A DNA stretch of 64,000 bases, taken from IMG/VR virus record IMGVR_UViG_3300027302_000005, positions 18,458-82,457 of that record; one strand, given 5' to 3'. The notes under the pieces are model-generated. The model had not been told where the DNA came from. It ran no database searches and worked only from the letters and a program-made list of their open reading frames with translations. Source of the stretch: a virus. This document shows positions 1 through 8,127 of the stretch, piece by piece (positions within the stretch are counted from its first letter, which is position 1; each line of letters begins with the position of its first letter). Position numbers and translations under genes: made by a program.

Positions 1-189
1 TGGGTTGTTGATTATAAGTATGAAGTATGTACCAACATTTTTCAGCGTAAGTCTGACGGGAAGTATTTTGCTCAAGACCGTACTCGCTCTGGAAGCCACT
101 ATTCTGACTACTATTATGAAGACCCCGAAGACTTGTACGAAGTGGTGAAGCAAGAAGTTGTCAAGCATGAATGGAAAATGGTGAAATAA
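1..189 (+). CDS. 3' end of an unidentified phage gene (partial)
   Basis: The frame is open from the first base to a TAA at 187-189, giving 62 residues that run off the left edge. The visible part is rich in Tyr, Asp and Glu (YYYEDPEDLYE) and has no motif I recognise. The stop abuts the ATG of the exonuclease gene at 190, so the two are probably co-transcribed. True start and length cannot be seen. Confidence 0.6.
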   Translation, partial: WVVDYKYEVCTNIFQRKSDGKYFAQDRTRSGSHYSDYYYEDPEDLYEVVKQEVVKHEWKMVK

Positions 190-1200
190 ATGTCTCGTGT
201 GCTGCTTGACGATGAGTTGTTCTCATCAATTGATTTGTCTAAACGTACAGTGGTGATTGATGCTGACACTTTGTTGTTTCAAGCAGCCGTTTGTCAGCAA
301 AAGACAACCTACCTTGTAACACACAATCAGTCTGGCAACGGTGGGTGGTTTGTAGAGAACAAGAGGCAATTCAAGGAATGGCTACTAACTGAAGAAGCTG
401 AAGGGTTTACTGAAGAGGATTACACACTCTCACCTGTCACGACATTGCATGGCGAGATTAGCTACGCTTGCCACACGTTCAAACAACGTATTGAAGAGGT
501 TGTCCGTAACACTGGTGCAGACGATTTCCGTATCTGTATTCAAGGAAGTGATAATTTTCGAAAACACAAGGAATCTAAGTACGTTCGCTACAAGGCAAAC
601 AGGTCAGGTGATAAGCCAATTTTGCTAAAAGAGCTTGCTGAATGGGTGAAGGTGAAGTACAAAGATAAGTGTCTTGTATCTAAGGGGGAGGAAAGTGACG
701 ATGTTGTGACACGATTCTCTTACTGGTTCCTGAAGCAAGCAAAATCTCGTGACCAATACAAAGCTGTTATTGCTTTTGTTGATAAAGATATTGCAGCCAA
801 TCATGTCGGGTGGAGCTACAACTACAACAAACCTGAAGACGGGGTGTGGTGGAATAGCAAGAAAGATATGCAATTCAATCACTGTATGATGGTGCTAACA
901 GGAGATGCAGCAGATAACGTTACAGGACTTGGTAAGCTATCACCTCAGATTATTGAGAAATACAGCCTGCGCTCTACCAAAGGGGTTGGTAAGGTTAGTG
1001 CTGAAGCTATTCTTTCTGGCGCTGAAACTGAAAAAGAAAGGTGGGAAAGGATTATTGAAGCTTACAGAGCTTCGTGGCCTGAAGACGGAATGAAACGTCT
1101 TGAAGAAATGAACTGGTTTATGTGGCTTCGTCGTACAGAAGAAGAAGATTTCTGTTTAGATAAGTATCTTACTAAAATTGGAGTAGAGATGAATGTTTGA
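190..1200 (+). CDS. 5'-3' exonuclease / flap endonuclease (PIN-FLAP family)
   Basis: Phage 5' nuclease of the T5 D15 / T7 gp6 class, expected to remove RNA primers and 5' flaps during DNA replication. VVIDADTLLF (residues 21-30) supplies the first acidic ligands. GEESDDVV (166-173) and AFVDKD (195-200) supply the middle ones. GDAADNV (238-244), followed by KGVGKVSAEAIL (264-275), is the D-x-x-D-N plus helix-turn-helix DNA clamp typical of the family. The 336 residues are a normal length. The ATG directly follows the preceding stop, and the last 8 bases overlap the next gene. The family is seen in the sequence; the replication role is inferred from the family. Confidence 0.9.
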   Translation: MSRVLLDDELFSSIDLSKRTVVIDADTLLFQAAVCQQKTTYLVTHNQSGNGGWFVENKRQFKEWLLTEEAEGFTEEDYTLSPVTTLHGEISYACHTFKQRIEEVVRNTGADDFRICIQGSDNFRKHKESKYVRYKANRSGDKPILLKELAEWVKVKYKDKCLVSKGEESDDVVTRFSYWFLKQAKSRDQYKAVIAFVDKDIAANHVGWSYNYNKPEDGVWWNSKKDMQFNHCMMVLTGDAADNVTGLGKLSPQIIEKYSLRSTKGVGKVSAEAILSGAETEKERWERIIEAYRASWPEDGMKRLEEMNWFMWLRRTEEEDFCLDKYLTKIGVEMNV

Positions 1201-1531
1201 AACAATCGAAGAAACGCTACACACGTTTGAAGATGGCCTAGACTTAGCAGATGTCCTTGCTGTCCTACAACAAATCCAAGCTGAAACCCAAGGGAAATAT
1301 ATCAGTATTGATATACGGACTAATGAATACACAGACTATGATTACGTTGTACACCAGATTCAAGTGATCGGTACTCGTCTTTCTACAAAAGAGGAAGAAG
1401 AACGAAACCGAAAGCGTTATGCTGAATACCTGACTGGCACTCTTGAGTCAACGGTTAGGAACCTAATCGACACAGATGCAGAGATTGCTAAAACTGTATT
1501 GGAGAAGCTACAGAGTGATTATTTCAAGTAA
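1193..1531 (+). CDS. hypothetical protein, acidic, 112 aa
   Basis: Not recognised. It is a charged, mostly helical-looking protein with an EEEERNRKR stretch near residue 67 and no Cys clusters or membrane segment. The ATG lies inside the 3' end of the exonuclease gene (8-base overlap), with GGAG a few bases upstream, so translational coupling is likely. Position suggests a replication-linked accessory role, but nothing in the sequence proves it. Confidence 0.7.
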   Translation: MFETIEETLHTFEDGLDLADVLAVLQQIQAETQGKYISIDIRTNEYTDYDYVVHQIQVIGTRLSTKEEEERNRKRYAEYLTGTLESTVRNLIDTDAEIAKTVLEKLQSDYFK

Positions 1532-1769
1532 TAAAGTGTATGTAGCACGTACACTTGACGGGAAAGATATTGTTGCTCGGAAGGTGAATGTTTCTGGTGA
1601 TGCAACGTTGTGGGCTTGGTTCCACAAGCAATCTCCCGTCTCACCAGCATTGCCAGAGAATGTTCTGAAGCTGCAAAGTGAGATTGTTCAAGGGACATTC
1701 CGAGAAGGTTGGTGTACTGAGACGGTTTATGATATTGTGGATGAAAATAAAGGAGAGGAAATTGACTAA
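1515..1769 (+). CDS. hypothetical protein, 84 aa, GTG start
   Basis: The frame is open from an ATG at 1476, but that start would overlap the previous gene by 56 bases and has no ribosome site. A GTG at 1515, preceded by GGAGAAG at suitable spacing, is a better start. The product begins VIISSNKVYVARTLDGK and contains a WAWFHKQ stretch. No family recognised. It ends 8 bases inside the next gene. Confidence 0.6.
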   Translation: MIISSNKVYVARTLDGKDIVARKVNVSGDATLWAWFHKQSPVSPALPENVLKLQSEIVQGTFREGWCTETVYDIVDENKGEEID

Positions 1770-2358
1770 AAAGAAAGAACAAGAAGATAAGTTTTATTAC
1801 GAACCTTGGAATGATACTGCTATCTGGAAAACCAAAGCAGAGTTTTTCAAGTATATTCGTGGTACTTTGCGTATGGGGTGGAAAAGGTATCCTTTAAAAA
1901 TTGAATACCGTAATTCCATGACCATCCCCAACTTTGAAGGAAGTGGTGTGACGAATCCTAAAGTAAAGAAAGTTGGGCAATGTGACATCTGCAAGAACTG
2001 GTTTGCTCAGTCGGCTCTGGAATCAGACCATATCAAACCTTGCGGTACAATTCGAGATTGGGAGACAGCGGGGCAGTTCCTCCATAACATGTTTTGCGAT
2101 AAATCCAATATCCGTCTTTTGTGTCAGGTTTGCCATGGCCATGTCACTTACGCAGAACGAATGAAAATGTCAATGGAAGATGCCATTATCGAGAAACAAT
2201 GTGTAGCCTTTGGTAAGCTCTCAGCTTCAGACCAAGCTGCCAAGTTTCGTGAAGTTGGGATAGACCCAACCGAATACAGCACCAAGGAAAAGCGTAGGGA
2301 TAGGTGGCGTGAACATCTTAAATCTTTAGACAAAGAGAAGAGTTATGAAAATCATTGA
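1762..2358 (+). CDS. HNH-fold nuclease domain protein with zinc-binding cysteines
   Basis: A TTG start at 1762 follows a near-perfect AAGGAGAGG ribosome site; the upstream ATGs have none. The 198-aa product has C-x2-C (CDIC), then LESDHIKP, then a paired NIRLLCQVCHGH segment. This is the DHI..P / C-x2-C-H pattern of phage HNH nucleases that often sit beside replication exonucleases. It may act in recombination or DNA processing. Unlike the homing endonucleases in this window it has no NUMOD or AP2-like tail and is embedded tightly in the operon (8-base overlap upstream, 14-base overlap downstream), so I regard it as a resident gene. A purely structural zinc protein is the alternative. Confidence 0.7.
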   Translation: MTKKKEQEDKFYYEPWNDTAIWKTKAEFFKYIRGTLRMGWKRYPLKIEYRNSMTIPNFEGSGVTNPKVKKVGQCDICKNWFAQSALESDHIKPCGTIRDWETAGQFLHNMFCDKSNIRLLCQVCHGHVTYAERMKMSMEDAIIEKQCVAFGKLSASDQAAKFREVGIDPTEYSTKEKRRDRWREHLKSLDKEKSYENH

Positions 2359-2551
2359 CCGACAGATATTCCCGTTATCTGTGTTAAAAGATTGTTACAC
2401 TGTTGCTAGAACTGACAAGAAGATAATGGAATTGCTTGGGCTTTCTACAGACATTCCATTACCAAGTAATCAGCGCATCTATCATTTCTGTTTATATGAG
2501 CAAGGGATTGTTGTTGCAGAGCTATATCAATTTGATGACAAAGAGGACTGA
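2345..2551 (+). CDS. hypothetical protein, 68 aa
   Basis: Small protein of unknown function, starting with MKIIDRQIFP and ending in an acidic DDKED tail. The ATG overlaps the 3' end of the HNH-type gene by 14 bases and has an AGAGAAG ribosome site. No motif recognised; assigned as a gene because it fills the gap in the operon exactly. Confidence 0.6.
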   Translation: MKIIDRQIFPLSVLKDCYTVARTDKKIMELLGLSTDIPLPSNQRIYHFCLYEQGIVVAELYQFDDKED

Positions 2552-2559
2552 GACACAAT

Positions 2560-3504
2560 ATGAAAATTGAACAACCTGAATGGGTGCAAGAATACTTCCA
2601 TCTTATTGACAACGGCTTCAGTCAACGGGGGGCTGCTGCTGTACTAGGTATTCCACGAACTACAATCCAAGACTACTTGAAACGTGTTGAACGTAACAAA
2701 GAGATGGCAAGCAATACCAAACCTAAAGGAATGCGCGTGCTTCTCGTGGATTTGGAGAGCGCACCAACTTTAGCTTACGTGTGGCGACGTTGGAAGCAGA
2801 ACATCGGTAGTAACCAAGTTGAGAAAGAAGGGAGCTACATGCTCACAGCAGCTTGGAAATGGCTTGGTGAAGATGAGATGCACTGTGCTTTCGCCAAAGA
2901 CCCGGTTGAGGGGGATGATAGCAATATCTGTGCATTGTTATATGAAGCTATTGAAAACTCAGACGTGATTGTGGCTCACAATCTCAATGGGTTCGATTAT
3001 CCAATCCTGAATGCTCGGATGATTCAGAACGGCTTCCCGCCAATGAAAACCGTCAAGAAGGTTGATACGCTTGCAATTGCAAAGAAGAACTTTCGATTTA
3101 ACACGAACAAGTTGGATGACTTGGGTAAGTATCTGGGTGTTGGACGTAAGATTGAGACTGGTGGGTTTGAGCTTTGGCACAAGACAATCAAAGGAGACAA
3201 TGAGGCATTCTGTCAGATGATGGACTATAACAAGCAAGATGTTCTGTTGCTTGAGCAAGTTTATCTAAAGCTTCGTGCCTTTGACACCAATCCAGCAGCT
3301 AATGCTGGCCACTACTACGAAGATAACCTTAGTCGCTGTCCTGTGTGCGGAAGCAGTGAAGTTGTGGAAACAGGAAACAATGTCTACACACCCGTAAGCC
3401 GCTTTGCTGAGATGATTTGTAACGATTGTGGGCATCGTAGCCGTCAACGACACAATATCAGTGACATCGAGAAGCGCAGAGGAATGCTCATCACACCTAA
3501 ATAA
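2560..3504 (+). CDS. DEDD 3'-5' exonuclease (RNase H-like) with N-terminal HTH and C-terminal zinc ribbon
   Basis: The exonuclease core carries LLVDLES (D64, E66), VAHNLNGFDYPIL (140-150, middle Asp) and YNKQDVLLLE (223-232, final D of the Y-x3-D motif), i.e. all three DnaQ-type motifs. Residues 20-42 (FSQRGAAAVLGIPRTTIQDYL) look like a helix-turn-helix. CPVC (260-263) and CNDC (287-290) form a zinc ribbon. The combination suggests a nuclease directed to particular nucleic acid structures; proofreading for a phage polymerase encoded outside the window is another possibility. It is followed by a 190-base gap containing a hairpin and a promoter, so it probably ends a transcription unit. Confidence 0.8.
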   Translation: MKIEQPEWVQEYFHLIDNGFSQRGAAAVLGIPRTTIQDYLKRVERNKEMASNTKPKGMRVLLVDLESAPTLAYVWRRWKQNIGSNQVEKEGSYMLTAAWKWLGEDEMHCAFAKDPVEGDDSNICALLYEAIENSDVIVAHNLNGFDYPILNARMIQNGFPPMKTVKKVDTLAIAKKNFRFNTNKLDDLGKYLGVGRKIETGGFELWHKTIKGDNEAFCQMMDYNKQDVLLLEQVYLKLRAFDTNPAANAGHYYEDNLSRCPVCGSSEVVETGNNVYTPVSRFAEMICNDCGHRSRQRHNISDIEKRRGMLITPK

Positions 3505-3540
3505 AGTCCAATTTTCTGTACACTACCCCCTAAAACAGCA

Positions 3541-3568
3541 CATAATGGTCAATAAAGAGGCCATTATG
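3541..3568 (+). terminator. hairpin between transcription units
   Basis: CATAATGGTC (3541-3550) pairs with GGCCATTATG (3559-3568), a 10-bp stem with one G-U pair and an 8-base A-rich loop. No clear T-run follows, so it is at best a weak intrinsic terminator or an RNA-processing site. It lies between the exonuclease stop and the promoter at 3632. Confidence 0.4.
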
Positions 3569-3631
3569 CTGCTTCATCTATCGAACATATCCCTTCGATA
3601 TGCCCCATCTGTAAATCTTTTCTCAAAGCTG

Positions 3632-3660
3632 TTGACACATATCTTCCTTTTCAGTAAACT
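3632..3660 (+). promoter_or_regulatory. sigma-70-type promoter for the 3694 operon
   Basis: A consensus -35 TTGACA (3632-3637), a 17-base spacer and -10 TAAACT (3655-3660) lie 34 bases upstream of the ATG at 3694. It is one of a series of TTGACA promoters in the window, indicating use of host sigma-70 polymerase for these genes. Confidence 0.7.
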
Positions 3661-3693
3661 CCCCTTATCGAAACAAACAACGCGAGAAGAACA

Positions 3694-4050
3694 ATGTACA
3701 CAATCTCATTCTCAGCAACATTCCCTGAAGATTTCTATCAAGAAATCAAGACAACATTTCTTGAGAAGAAGCTATCTTGGCGAAGCATTGATTCTGTTGG
3801 GTTGACAATGTGGCAATCAATGGCATTTCGTCGATTTGCAAATCACCGAGACAGCTATTACATTGGTGGAAACTACGGAGAGAAGGACACAACACTATTT
3901 CAAGATGCTAATTGTTGTGTTACAATGACCTGTACAATTCCGGCAGAATACAATGAGGAATTTAAGATGCTGTTACAACAGTTCCTTATTAGTTGTGCTG
4001 ATGATTTTGATCTCTATGTGAACAAAGGGGAAGAATATGAACAAGTTTAA
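3694..4050 (+). CDS. hypothetical protein, 118 aa
   Basis: First gene behind the promoter at 3632, with GCGAGAAGA as ribosome site. No recognised domain; the protein is rich in aromatic residues with a DANCCVTMTC segment near residue 71. It overlaps the next gene by 14 bases. Confidence 0.65.
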   Translation: MYTISFSATFPEDFYQEIKTTFLEKKLSWRSIDSVGLTMWQSMAFRRFANHRDSYYIGGNYGEKDTTLFQDANCCVTMTCTIPAEYNEEFKMLLQQFLISCADDFDLYVNKGEEYEQV

Positions 4051-4672
4051 AGTCGGGGATAAGGTGGAACTGAAGCACGACACTTACGGCTTTCTAGCAA
4101 AGGCTGGATTTCGTATGGGCAAGGTGTATACAGTTAAAGAGGTGGACACTGAAACTGATCGGGTATATGTCAAAGAAACTCTTGGTTGTATACATTACAC
4201 TCATTTTGAACTTTACAAAGAACCAACTCAGGAGAAACAACCAATGAAAACCAAACACATCCCTTTCAGTGAAGATTCATGGACAAAGAACAGAACGTGT
4301 AGCGTATTCTGGAAGCCTACGAATACAGTGATTCTCTATTTTAACCGTTGGTTAGATGGGCATGATAGCCGATTCATTGGTGTGTGTAAAGCAACTGAAT
4401 CAGAATACTGTGCAACAACTTTTAGCCAGTACGACTTTTCCAACATGGAACTGGAAATCCCCGTAACAACCAAGCGTATTCCGTTTGATGCTAGTCGGAA
4501 AGATGCGAAGGTGCTGCTTGCTCATGCAAACAGTCGGGTTGAATTGATTGAATGGGTACAGATGGAAAAGAGTAGCGTTGTAGTCGGGGTTACTGAAGAT
4601 AAGCTAGATTGCGGTGGGTTTTTCACCGCAATATATCACCCTAATGATCTTGAAATGGAAATTGAAGAATAA
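4037..4672 (+). CDS. hypothetical protein with N-terminal SH3-like GDKVELK segment, 211 aa
   Basis: Residues 1-60 (MNKFKVGDKVELKHD, then GKVYTVKEVDTETDRVYVKE) resemble the small SH3/KOW-like beta barrels common in phage early proteins. A similar opening recurs in the gene at 4901 (MNDFKVGDIVVW) and within the gene at 11438 (LKIGDKVWVDEGG), suggesting a shared domain. The remainder is unrecognised. The stop and next ATG overlap by one base (TAATG). Confidence 0.65.
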   Translation: MNKFKVGDKVELKHDTYGFLAKAGFRMGKVYTVKEVDTETDRVYVKETLGCIHYTHFELYKEPTQEKQPMKTKHIPFSEDSWTKNRTCSVFWKPTNTVILYFNRWLDGHDSRFIGVCKATESEYCATTFSQYDFSNMELEIPVTTKRIPFDASRKDAKVLLAHANSRVELIEWVQMEKSSVVVGVTEDKLDCGGFFTAIYHPNDLEMEIEE

Positions 4673-4908
4673 TGTCTGACACAATTTCCTTTACATTGCG
4701 ACATCACATACAGTATGATGTTGTCAATGCAACAGCGTATGAACGTGATATTATTCTAGCTGAATTGAATGGAAAGAAAGTTGAACAACAATTCAATTCA
4801 ACAGTGGAAGCTCTTATTTGGTTGGTAGAACAAACCACTGGAAAAAATGTTAAAATCAAACATTATTTCAGTGGCCCTTTTAAGCAGGAGAAGAAAGAAG
4901 ATGAATGA
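4672..4908 (+). CDS. hypothetical protein, 78 aa
   Basis: Unrecognised small protein, MSDTISFTLRHHIQYD at the start and a lysine/glutamate-rich end. Coupled by a one-base overlap to the gene before and an 8-base overlap to the gene after. No motif found. Confidence 0.6.
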   Translation: MSDTISFTLRHHIQYDVVNATAYERDIILAELNGKKVEQQFNSTVEALIWLVEQTTGKNVKIKHYFSGPFKQEKKEDE

Positions 4909-5458
4909 CTTCAAGGTTGGGGATATTGTAGTTTGGAATGGAATGTGTGGTGACAAAACATTTGAAATTGGTAAAAAGGGAAAGGTTATGGAGTATTACA
5001 CTACACATGACGTAGATTTTTTAAGGGTTGATGTTGCTGGATACCAAGACTCTTACTTTGCTTGGCGTTGGGATTTGGTTTCACCAGAAACTACGATTTC
5101 AACCACTGTTGAAACAGAGCAACCCACTGAAACCAAAGCTACACAAACAGGTGGAAGCACACCAAACCAATATCGTCTTTCTATCAACCTCCCTTTGACA
5201 GAAGATCGTACACAATACGTTGATGTTGATCTTGAAGCAATGGATGTTATTGATGCTTTGGATTTGTCTGGTAATCTGAAAGATGTTCAGAAAGCCTTGT
5301 TCCGTATGGGGAAGAAAGATGGAACGCCAGAAACATATGATTTCAACAAGTGCATCTTCTTCTTGTTGCGGGAGATGAAGAAACGTGGCATTATTAGTCA
5401 TGGGAAGTTTTGGGAAGCTACTAAAGCTATTGATGAAGTGCTGAGTAAATGTGAATGA
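4901..5458 (+). CDS. hypothetical protein with SH3-like N-terminus, 185 aa
   Basis: The frame is open from an ATG at 4847, but the ATG at 4901 follows AGGAG/GAAAGAAG and gives the usual 8-base overlap with the gene before. The product starts MNDFKVGDIVVWNGM, like the gene at 4037, then has a Thr/Glu-rich linker (about 60-85) and a helical C-terminal half of unknown function. The two genes may be diverged relatives. Confidence 0.65.
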   Translation: MNDFKVGDIVVWNGMCGDKTFEIGKKGKVMEYYTTHDVDFLRVDVAGYQDSYFAWRWDLVSPETTISTTVETEQPTETKATQTGGSTPNQYRLSINLPLTEDRTQYVDVDLEAMDVIDALDLSGNLKDVQKALFRMGKKDGTPETYDFNKCIFFLLREMKKRGIISHGKFWEATKAIDEVLSKCE

Positions 5459-5724
5459 AAACCTATAATTACATCCCCTACCAAGAGTATTGTCCGATTG
5501 ATTGCACTGTAGAATATCGTCGGAAATACAATGTTGGGGATGTGTTCGAGAATAAAGCTAAGTGCTTGTCATGCGGGGATGTGATTACATCAAAGCATGT
5601 ACATGATTTTGTCTGGTGTAGTTGTGGGAAGTTGGGTGTTGATGGGGGTAGCCACTATGCTAAGCGTAATTTCCAGAATGTTGATGGGTGGGAAGAGATG
5701 TCTGTTGCATATGAAAATGTGTAA
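5455..5724 (+). CDS. small zinc-ribbon phage protein, 89 aa (DUF7695-like)
   Basis: A conserved block CLSCGDVITSKHVHDFVWC followed by SCGKLGVDGG is typical of a small cysteine-rich protein seen in many large phages (DUF7695 as I recall it). The C-x2-C and C-x-C pairs should bind one zinc. Function unknown. The start overlaps the preceding stop by 4 bases (ATGA). The end of the gene coincides with the promoter at 5705-5733. Confidence 0.65.
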   Translation: MKTYNYIPYQEYCPIDCTVEYRRKYNVGDVFENKAKCLSCGDVITSKHVHDFVWCSCGKLGVDGGSHYAKRNFQNVDGWEEMSVAYENV

Positions 5725-5733
5725 TGGTATAAT
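5705..5733 (+). promoter_or_regulatory. promoter with extended -10, upstream of the MazG-like gene
   Basis: TGGTATAAT (5725-5733) is a perfect -10 with TGn extension. TTGCAT (5705-5710) is a weak -35 at 17-base spacing. The next ATG is at 5767 behind AGGAGAAAG. This should start a second message for the nucleotide-metabolism genes. Confidence 0.65.
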
Positions 5734-5766
5734 TATTTTCCGGTACGGTGAAATAGGAGAAAGTTA

Positions 5767-6279
5767 ATGCGGAAGTATGGGCTAAAAGAATTTGAAGAGG
5801 ATATTGCTTTCTTCAACGAAGCATGTGGTGTGGCGTCTTACGATGAAGACAGTAAGCCAGAAGATGTGTATCAAGGTGTTCTAAGGCAATACAACATCAT
5901 TCAAGAAGAACTGAATGAACTCAAACATGCTGCTGAAACACAAGACGAAACAGAAATGTTGGATGCTGTTGTCGATGTCCTATTCACATCCTTACGGTTG
6001 GTTAGTCTACTTGATAAGCGTTACAATATAATGGCTGGATGTAAAGCTGTTGCAGAGAACAACGCTTTAAAATATACAAGCAGTAAAGATAGAGCGAGAC
6101 AGTGGCAGATGACTAAGAAAGAGAAAACGATTGACTGTGAATTAGTTGAAACTAACGTATTTACAGGCTATGATTGTGGAACGGACTATGACACCTACTA
6201 TTGCATCAAGAACGCAAAAGGTAAGGTGCTGAAGTATGAAGGATTCCCTCAGGTTGATTTAAGCGTTATGAGGAACTGA
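5767..6279 (+). CDS. MazG-like nucleotide pyrophosphohydrolase
   Basis: All-alpha NTP-pyrophosphatase. IIQEELNELKHA (about residues 46-57) followed by EMLDAVVDVLFTSLRL (about 64-79) matches the EExxE ... ExxD metal-binding signature. This family hydrolyses (d)NTPs or related nucleotides to monophosphates and in phages may cleanse nucleotide pools or lower host (p)ppGpp effects. The C-terminal 60 residues (DCELVETNVFTGYDC) are an added unknown segment. It sits directly behind the promoter at 5705 and upstream of thyX and nrdAB, consistent with a dNTP-pool role. Confidence 0.8.
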   Translation: MRKYGLKEFEEDIAFFNEACGVASYDEDSKPEDVYQGVLRQYNIIQEELNELKHAAETQDETEMLDAVVDVLFTSLRLVSLLDKRYNIMAGCKAVAENNALKYTSSKDRARQWQMTKKEKTIDCELVETNVFTGYDCGTDYDTYYCIKNAKGKVLKYEGFPQVDLSVMRN

Positions 6280-6282
6280 AAA

Positions 6283-6471
6283 ATGTCATTTGATGGGTTT
6301 ACCGGAGCAATGCTTGTGCTGCTTGCGATGTTTTTCCTGATGTTGGGGTTTGCTTTTAGTGAAACTGCAACCCTAGATGACTGTGTTTCTATGGGTAAAA
6401 CACGCATTCAAGGAAAGGTTTACATCTGTTATCCAGAACAACGGAAAGAGAATAATGCAACAGAAAACTGA
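6283..6471 (+). CDS. small membrane protein, 62 aa
   Basis: A single strongly hydrophobic segment (GAMLVLLAMFFLMLGFAF, about residues 8-25) is followed by a hydrophilic tail with two Cys, which could place the tail in the periplasm as an uncleaved anchor. No family recognised. Confidence 0.55.
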   Translation: MSFDGFTGAMLVLLAMFFLMLGFAFSETATLDDCVSMGKTRIQGKVYICYPEQRKENNATEN

Positions 6472-6652
6472 AATTGACAACGAATTGGTTGGTTGGCTAT
6501 ATGCTGAAGCTATGAATCTTTGTGCTGTAGCCAATCGTGTTGAAAATACATGGTTCAGAGAATCTCCGCAGATGAAAGATGACGTGGCTTCGCTACGGAA
6601 CATTCTGAACCAGTTTAATATGATTCTTTACGGGAAGAAATATGATGCGTGA
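6455..6652 (+). CDS. hypothetical protein, 65 aa
   Basis: The frame is open from 6377, but the ATG at 6455 follows GAAAGAG and overlaps the previous gene by the usual short distance. The product begins MQQKTEIDNELVGWLY and looks helical. No function recognised. Confidence 0.6.
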   Translation: MQQKTEIDNELVGWLYAEAMNLCAVANRVENTWFRESPQMKDDVASLRNILNQFNMILYGKKYDA

Positions 6653-6812
6653 TTTCATTGACGTATATGTTGGAAAAGATGTAATGTGGTTTGGTTGTCG
6701 CTGTGTTGTTACAGAGATTATTGAACATATTGGGGGCAACCATGAAGTATCGCTATCGCTCAATGGGCGAGTGTATTGGGATTATCTTAGTGAGCTTGAA
6801 GAGGTGGAATAA
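6642..6812 (+). CDS. hypothetical protein, 56 aa
   Basis: A short ORF (MMRDFIDVYVGKDVMWFGCR at the start) that exactly bridges 6642-6812. Its ATG overlaps the previous stop and its TAA lies 1 base before the next ATG. The beta-rich sequence ends YWDYLSELEEVE. No family recognised; believed real because it leaves no gap in the operon. Confidence 0.55.
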   Translation: MMRDFIDVYVGKDVMWFGCRCVVTEIIEHIGGNHEVSLSLNGRVYWDYLSELEEVE

Positions 6813-6813
6813 A

Positions 6814-6954
6814 ATGGCTGAGACAAAACGCATCATTGTGAGAATTACCCTACCAGATGAAAGCGGCTGGACGTTGGAAGATGTCTGCGACGAATTAGAA
6901 TCAGCCCTTTCTGATGTTGCTGACTATACAGGTGCTGTGGTGGAGTTTAATTAA
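6814..6954 (+). CDS. hypothetical protein, 46 aa
   Basis: The ATG at 6814 follows GAGGTGGA. The product MAETKRIIVRITLPDESGW continues into an acidic helix (LEDVCDELESALSDV). The frame is open further upstream from 6691, but that part is the shadow of the 6642 gene. Function unknown. Confidence 0.55.
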   Translation: MAETKRIIVRITLPDESGWTLEDVCDELESALSDVADYTGAVVEFN

Positions 6955-7104
6955 TTGGGAAGAACAATCCGTAAATCTGAGATTGATGAATACATTTCAG
7001 AAGCAGAGGCACGAAAACAAGTCAAGCTGAAGAAGCAGGCTACCAAGGAAACACGCAACAAGCGTAAAGAGAAGAAACAATATGACACAGACATTGAACA
7101 ATAA
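6955..7104 (+). CDS. hypothetical basic protein, 49 aa, TTG start
   Basis: A TTG directly after the preceding TAA, with GGTGGAG about 9 bases upstream, opens a 49-codon frame that is very rich in Lys/Arg (KKQATKETRNKRKEKK). It could bind nucleic acid or be a short linker gene. It overlaps the next gene by 23 bases in another frame. The alternative is that the stretch is only a leader. Confidence 0.4.
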   Translation: MGRTIRKSEIDEYISEAEARKQVKLKKQATKETRNKRKEKKQYDTDIEQ

Positions 7105-7471
7105 CGATATTGTTGTAGAACAATGTTGGTATGACAAGGCTAGTGCCTATCGGGAATGTCCTACTGGTTGGCAACACATTGCAAAGCAAGTGGAAGCCGT
7201 GTTGCTTGCTGAAGGGTGTGATGTTGAACAGATGAAAGAGAAGTTTGGTGAGTTGCGTGTCTACTACATTGAACCGCCAGAATGGGATGATTTGACACAG
7301 GATGGATACGAAGATAAGCTTGTTCAGATTGACACATTGATTGAGATAGCCGATCATGTGTGCCAGCGAACGTGTATGGTTTGTGGAGAAACTGGCGAAG
7401 AGCGGGTACACTTTGGTTGGATTGAAGTGTTGTGTGATGAACATTGGAATGAATTGAATAAGGGGAATTAA
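7082..7471 (+). CDS. hypothetical protein with C-x2-C zinc motif, 129 aa
   Basis: Has GWQHIAKQVEAVL and KFGELRVYY in the middle and CMVCGETGEE...VLCDEH near the C-terminus (about residues 98-121), a small zinc knuckle. This pattern recurs in uncharacterised phage proteins. The ATG at 7082 has AGAGAAGAAA upstream. Two bases separate its stop from the TTG start of thyX. Confidence 0.6.
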   Translation: MTQTLNNNDIVVEQCWYDKASAYRECPTGWQHIAKQVEAVLLAEGCDVEQMKEKFGELRVYYIEPPEWDDLTQDGYEDKLVQIDTLIEIADHVCQRTCMVCGETGEERVHFGWIEVLCDEHWNELNKGN

Positions 7472-7473
7472 GA

Positions 7474-8127
7474 TTGTACAATTTCATTAAAGTAAGGGCT
7501 ATTGGTGTTACACAACCACTGGTAGATTTCATTCCCAACAGTGAAGGGATTATTAGCTACGCAGCGCGTGTAAGCGCCCCTAACAACCAGACAAACTTTG
7601 AGACAGCAGATAAGCTACTTGGTTATTGTGCTAAAAATGCACATTGGAGTGTTTTTGAAACGTGTAGCATCACAATGGAAATTGAAGCTCCTCGTGACAT
7701 TTGCCGCCAGATTCTTCGACATCGAAGCTTTAGTTTTCAGGAATTTAGCCAACGTTATGCAGAAGCTGCTAAGTTTTGTTATCGGGATGTTCGCCTGCAA
7801 GACCACAAGAACCGACAGAATAGTATTGCAACTGACGATGAAGAACTGAAGGCTTGGTGGAATGAGGAACAGGAATGGTTGATTGGTCACATCTCTCGCC
7901 TGTATGAAGATGCTATTGCTAAGGGTATTGCAAAGGAAGTGGCTCGTGTTCTCTTGCCAGAGGGGTTGACAATGAGCAAGATGTACATGCAAGGAAGTGT
8001 ACGTAGTTGGATGCACTACATCAACCTACGTTCAGATAACGGAACACAACTGGAACATTGCGATGTGGCACTGAAAGCAAAAGAAGAATTTATCAAATTG
8101 TTCCCATCTTTGGAGAAGTTTGTATGA
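7474..8127 (+). CDS. thyX: flavin-dependent thymidylate synthase ThyX
   Basis: Makes dTMP from dUMP with methylene-tetrahydrofolate and FAD. The diagnostic ThyX motif R-H-R-x7-S-x-R-Y is present as RHRSFSFQEFSQRY (residues 82-95). The 217 residues are the normal size. It begins with TTG at 7474 behind AAGGGGAA; no ATG is available. It ends in an ATGA overlap with the next gene and lies in a dNTP-synthesis run with nrdA and nrdB. Confidence 0.95.
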   Translation: MYNFIKVRAIGVTQPLVDFIPNSEGIISYAARVSAPNNQTNFETADKLLGYCAKNAHWSVFETCSITMEIEAPRDICRQILRHRSFSFQEFSQRYAEAAKFCYRDVRLQDHKNRQNSIATDDEELKAWWNEEQEWLIGHISRLYEDAIAKGIAKEVARVLLPEGLTMSKMYMQGSVRSWMHYINLRSDNGTQLEHCDVALKAKEEFIKLFPSLEKFV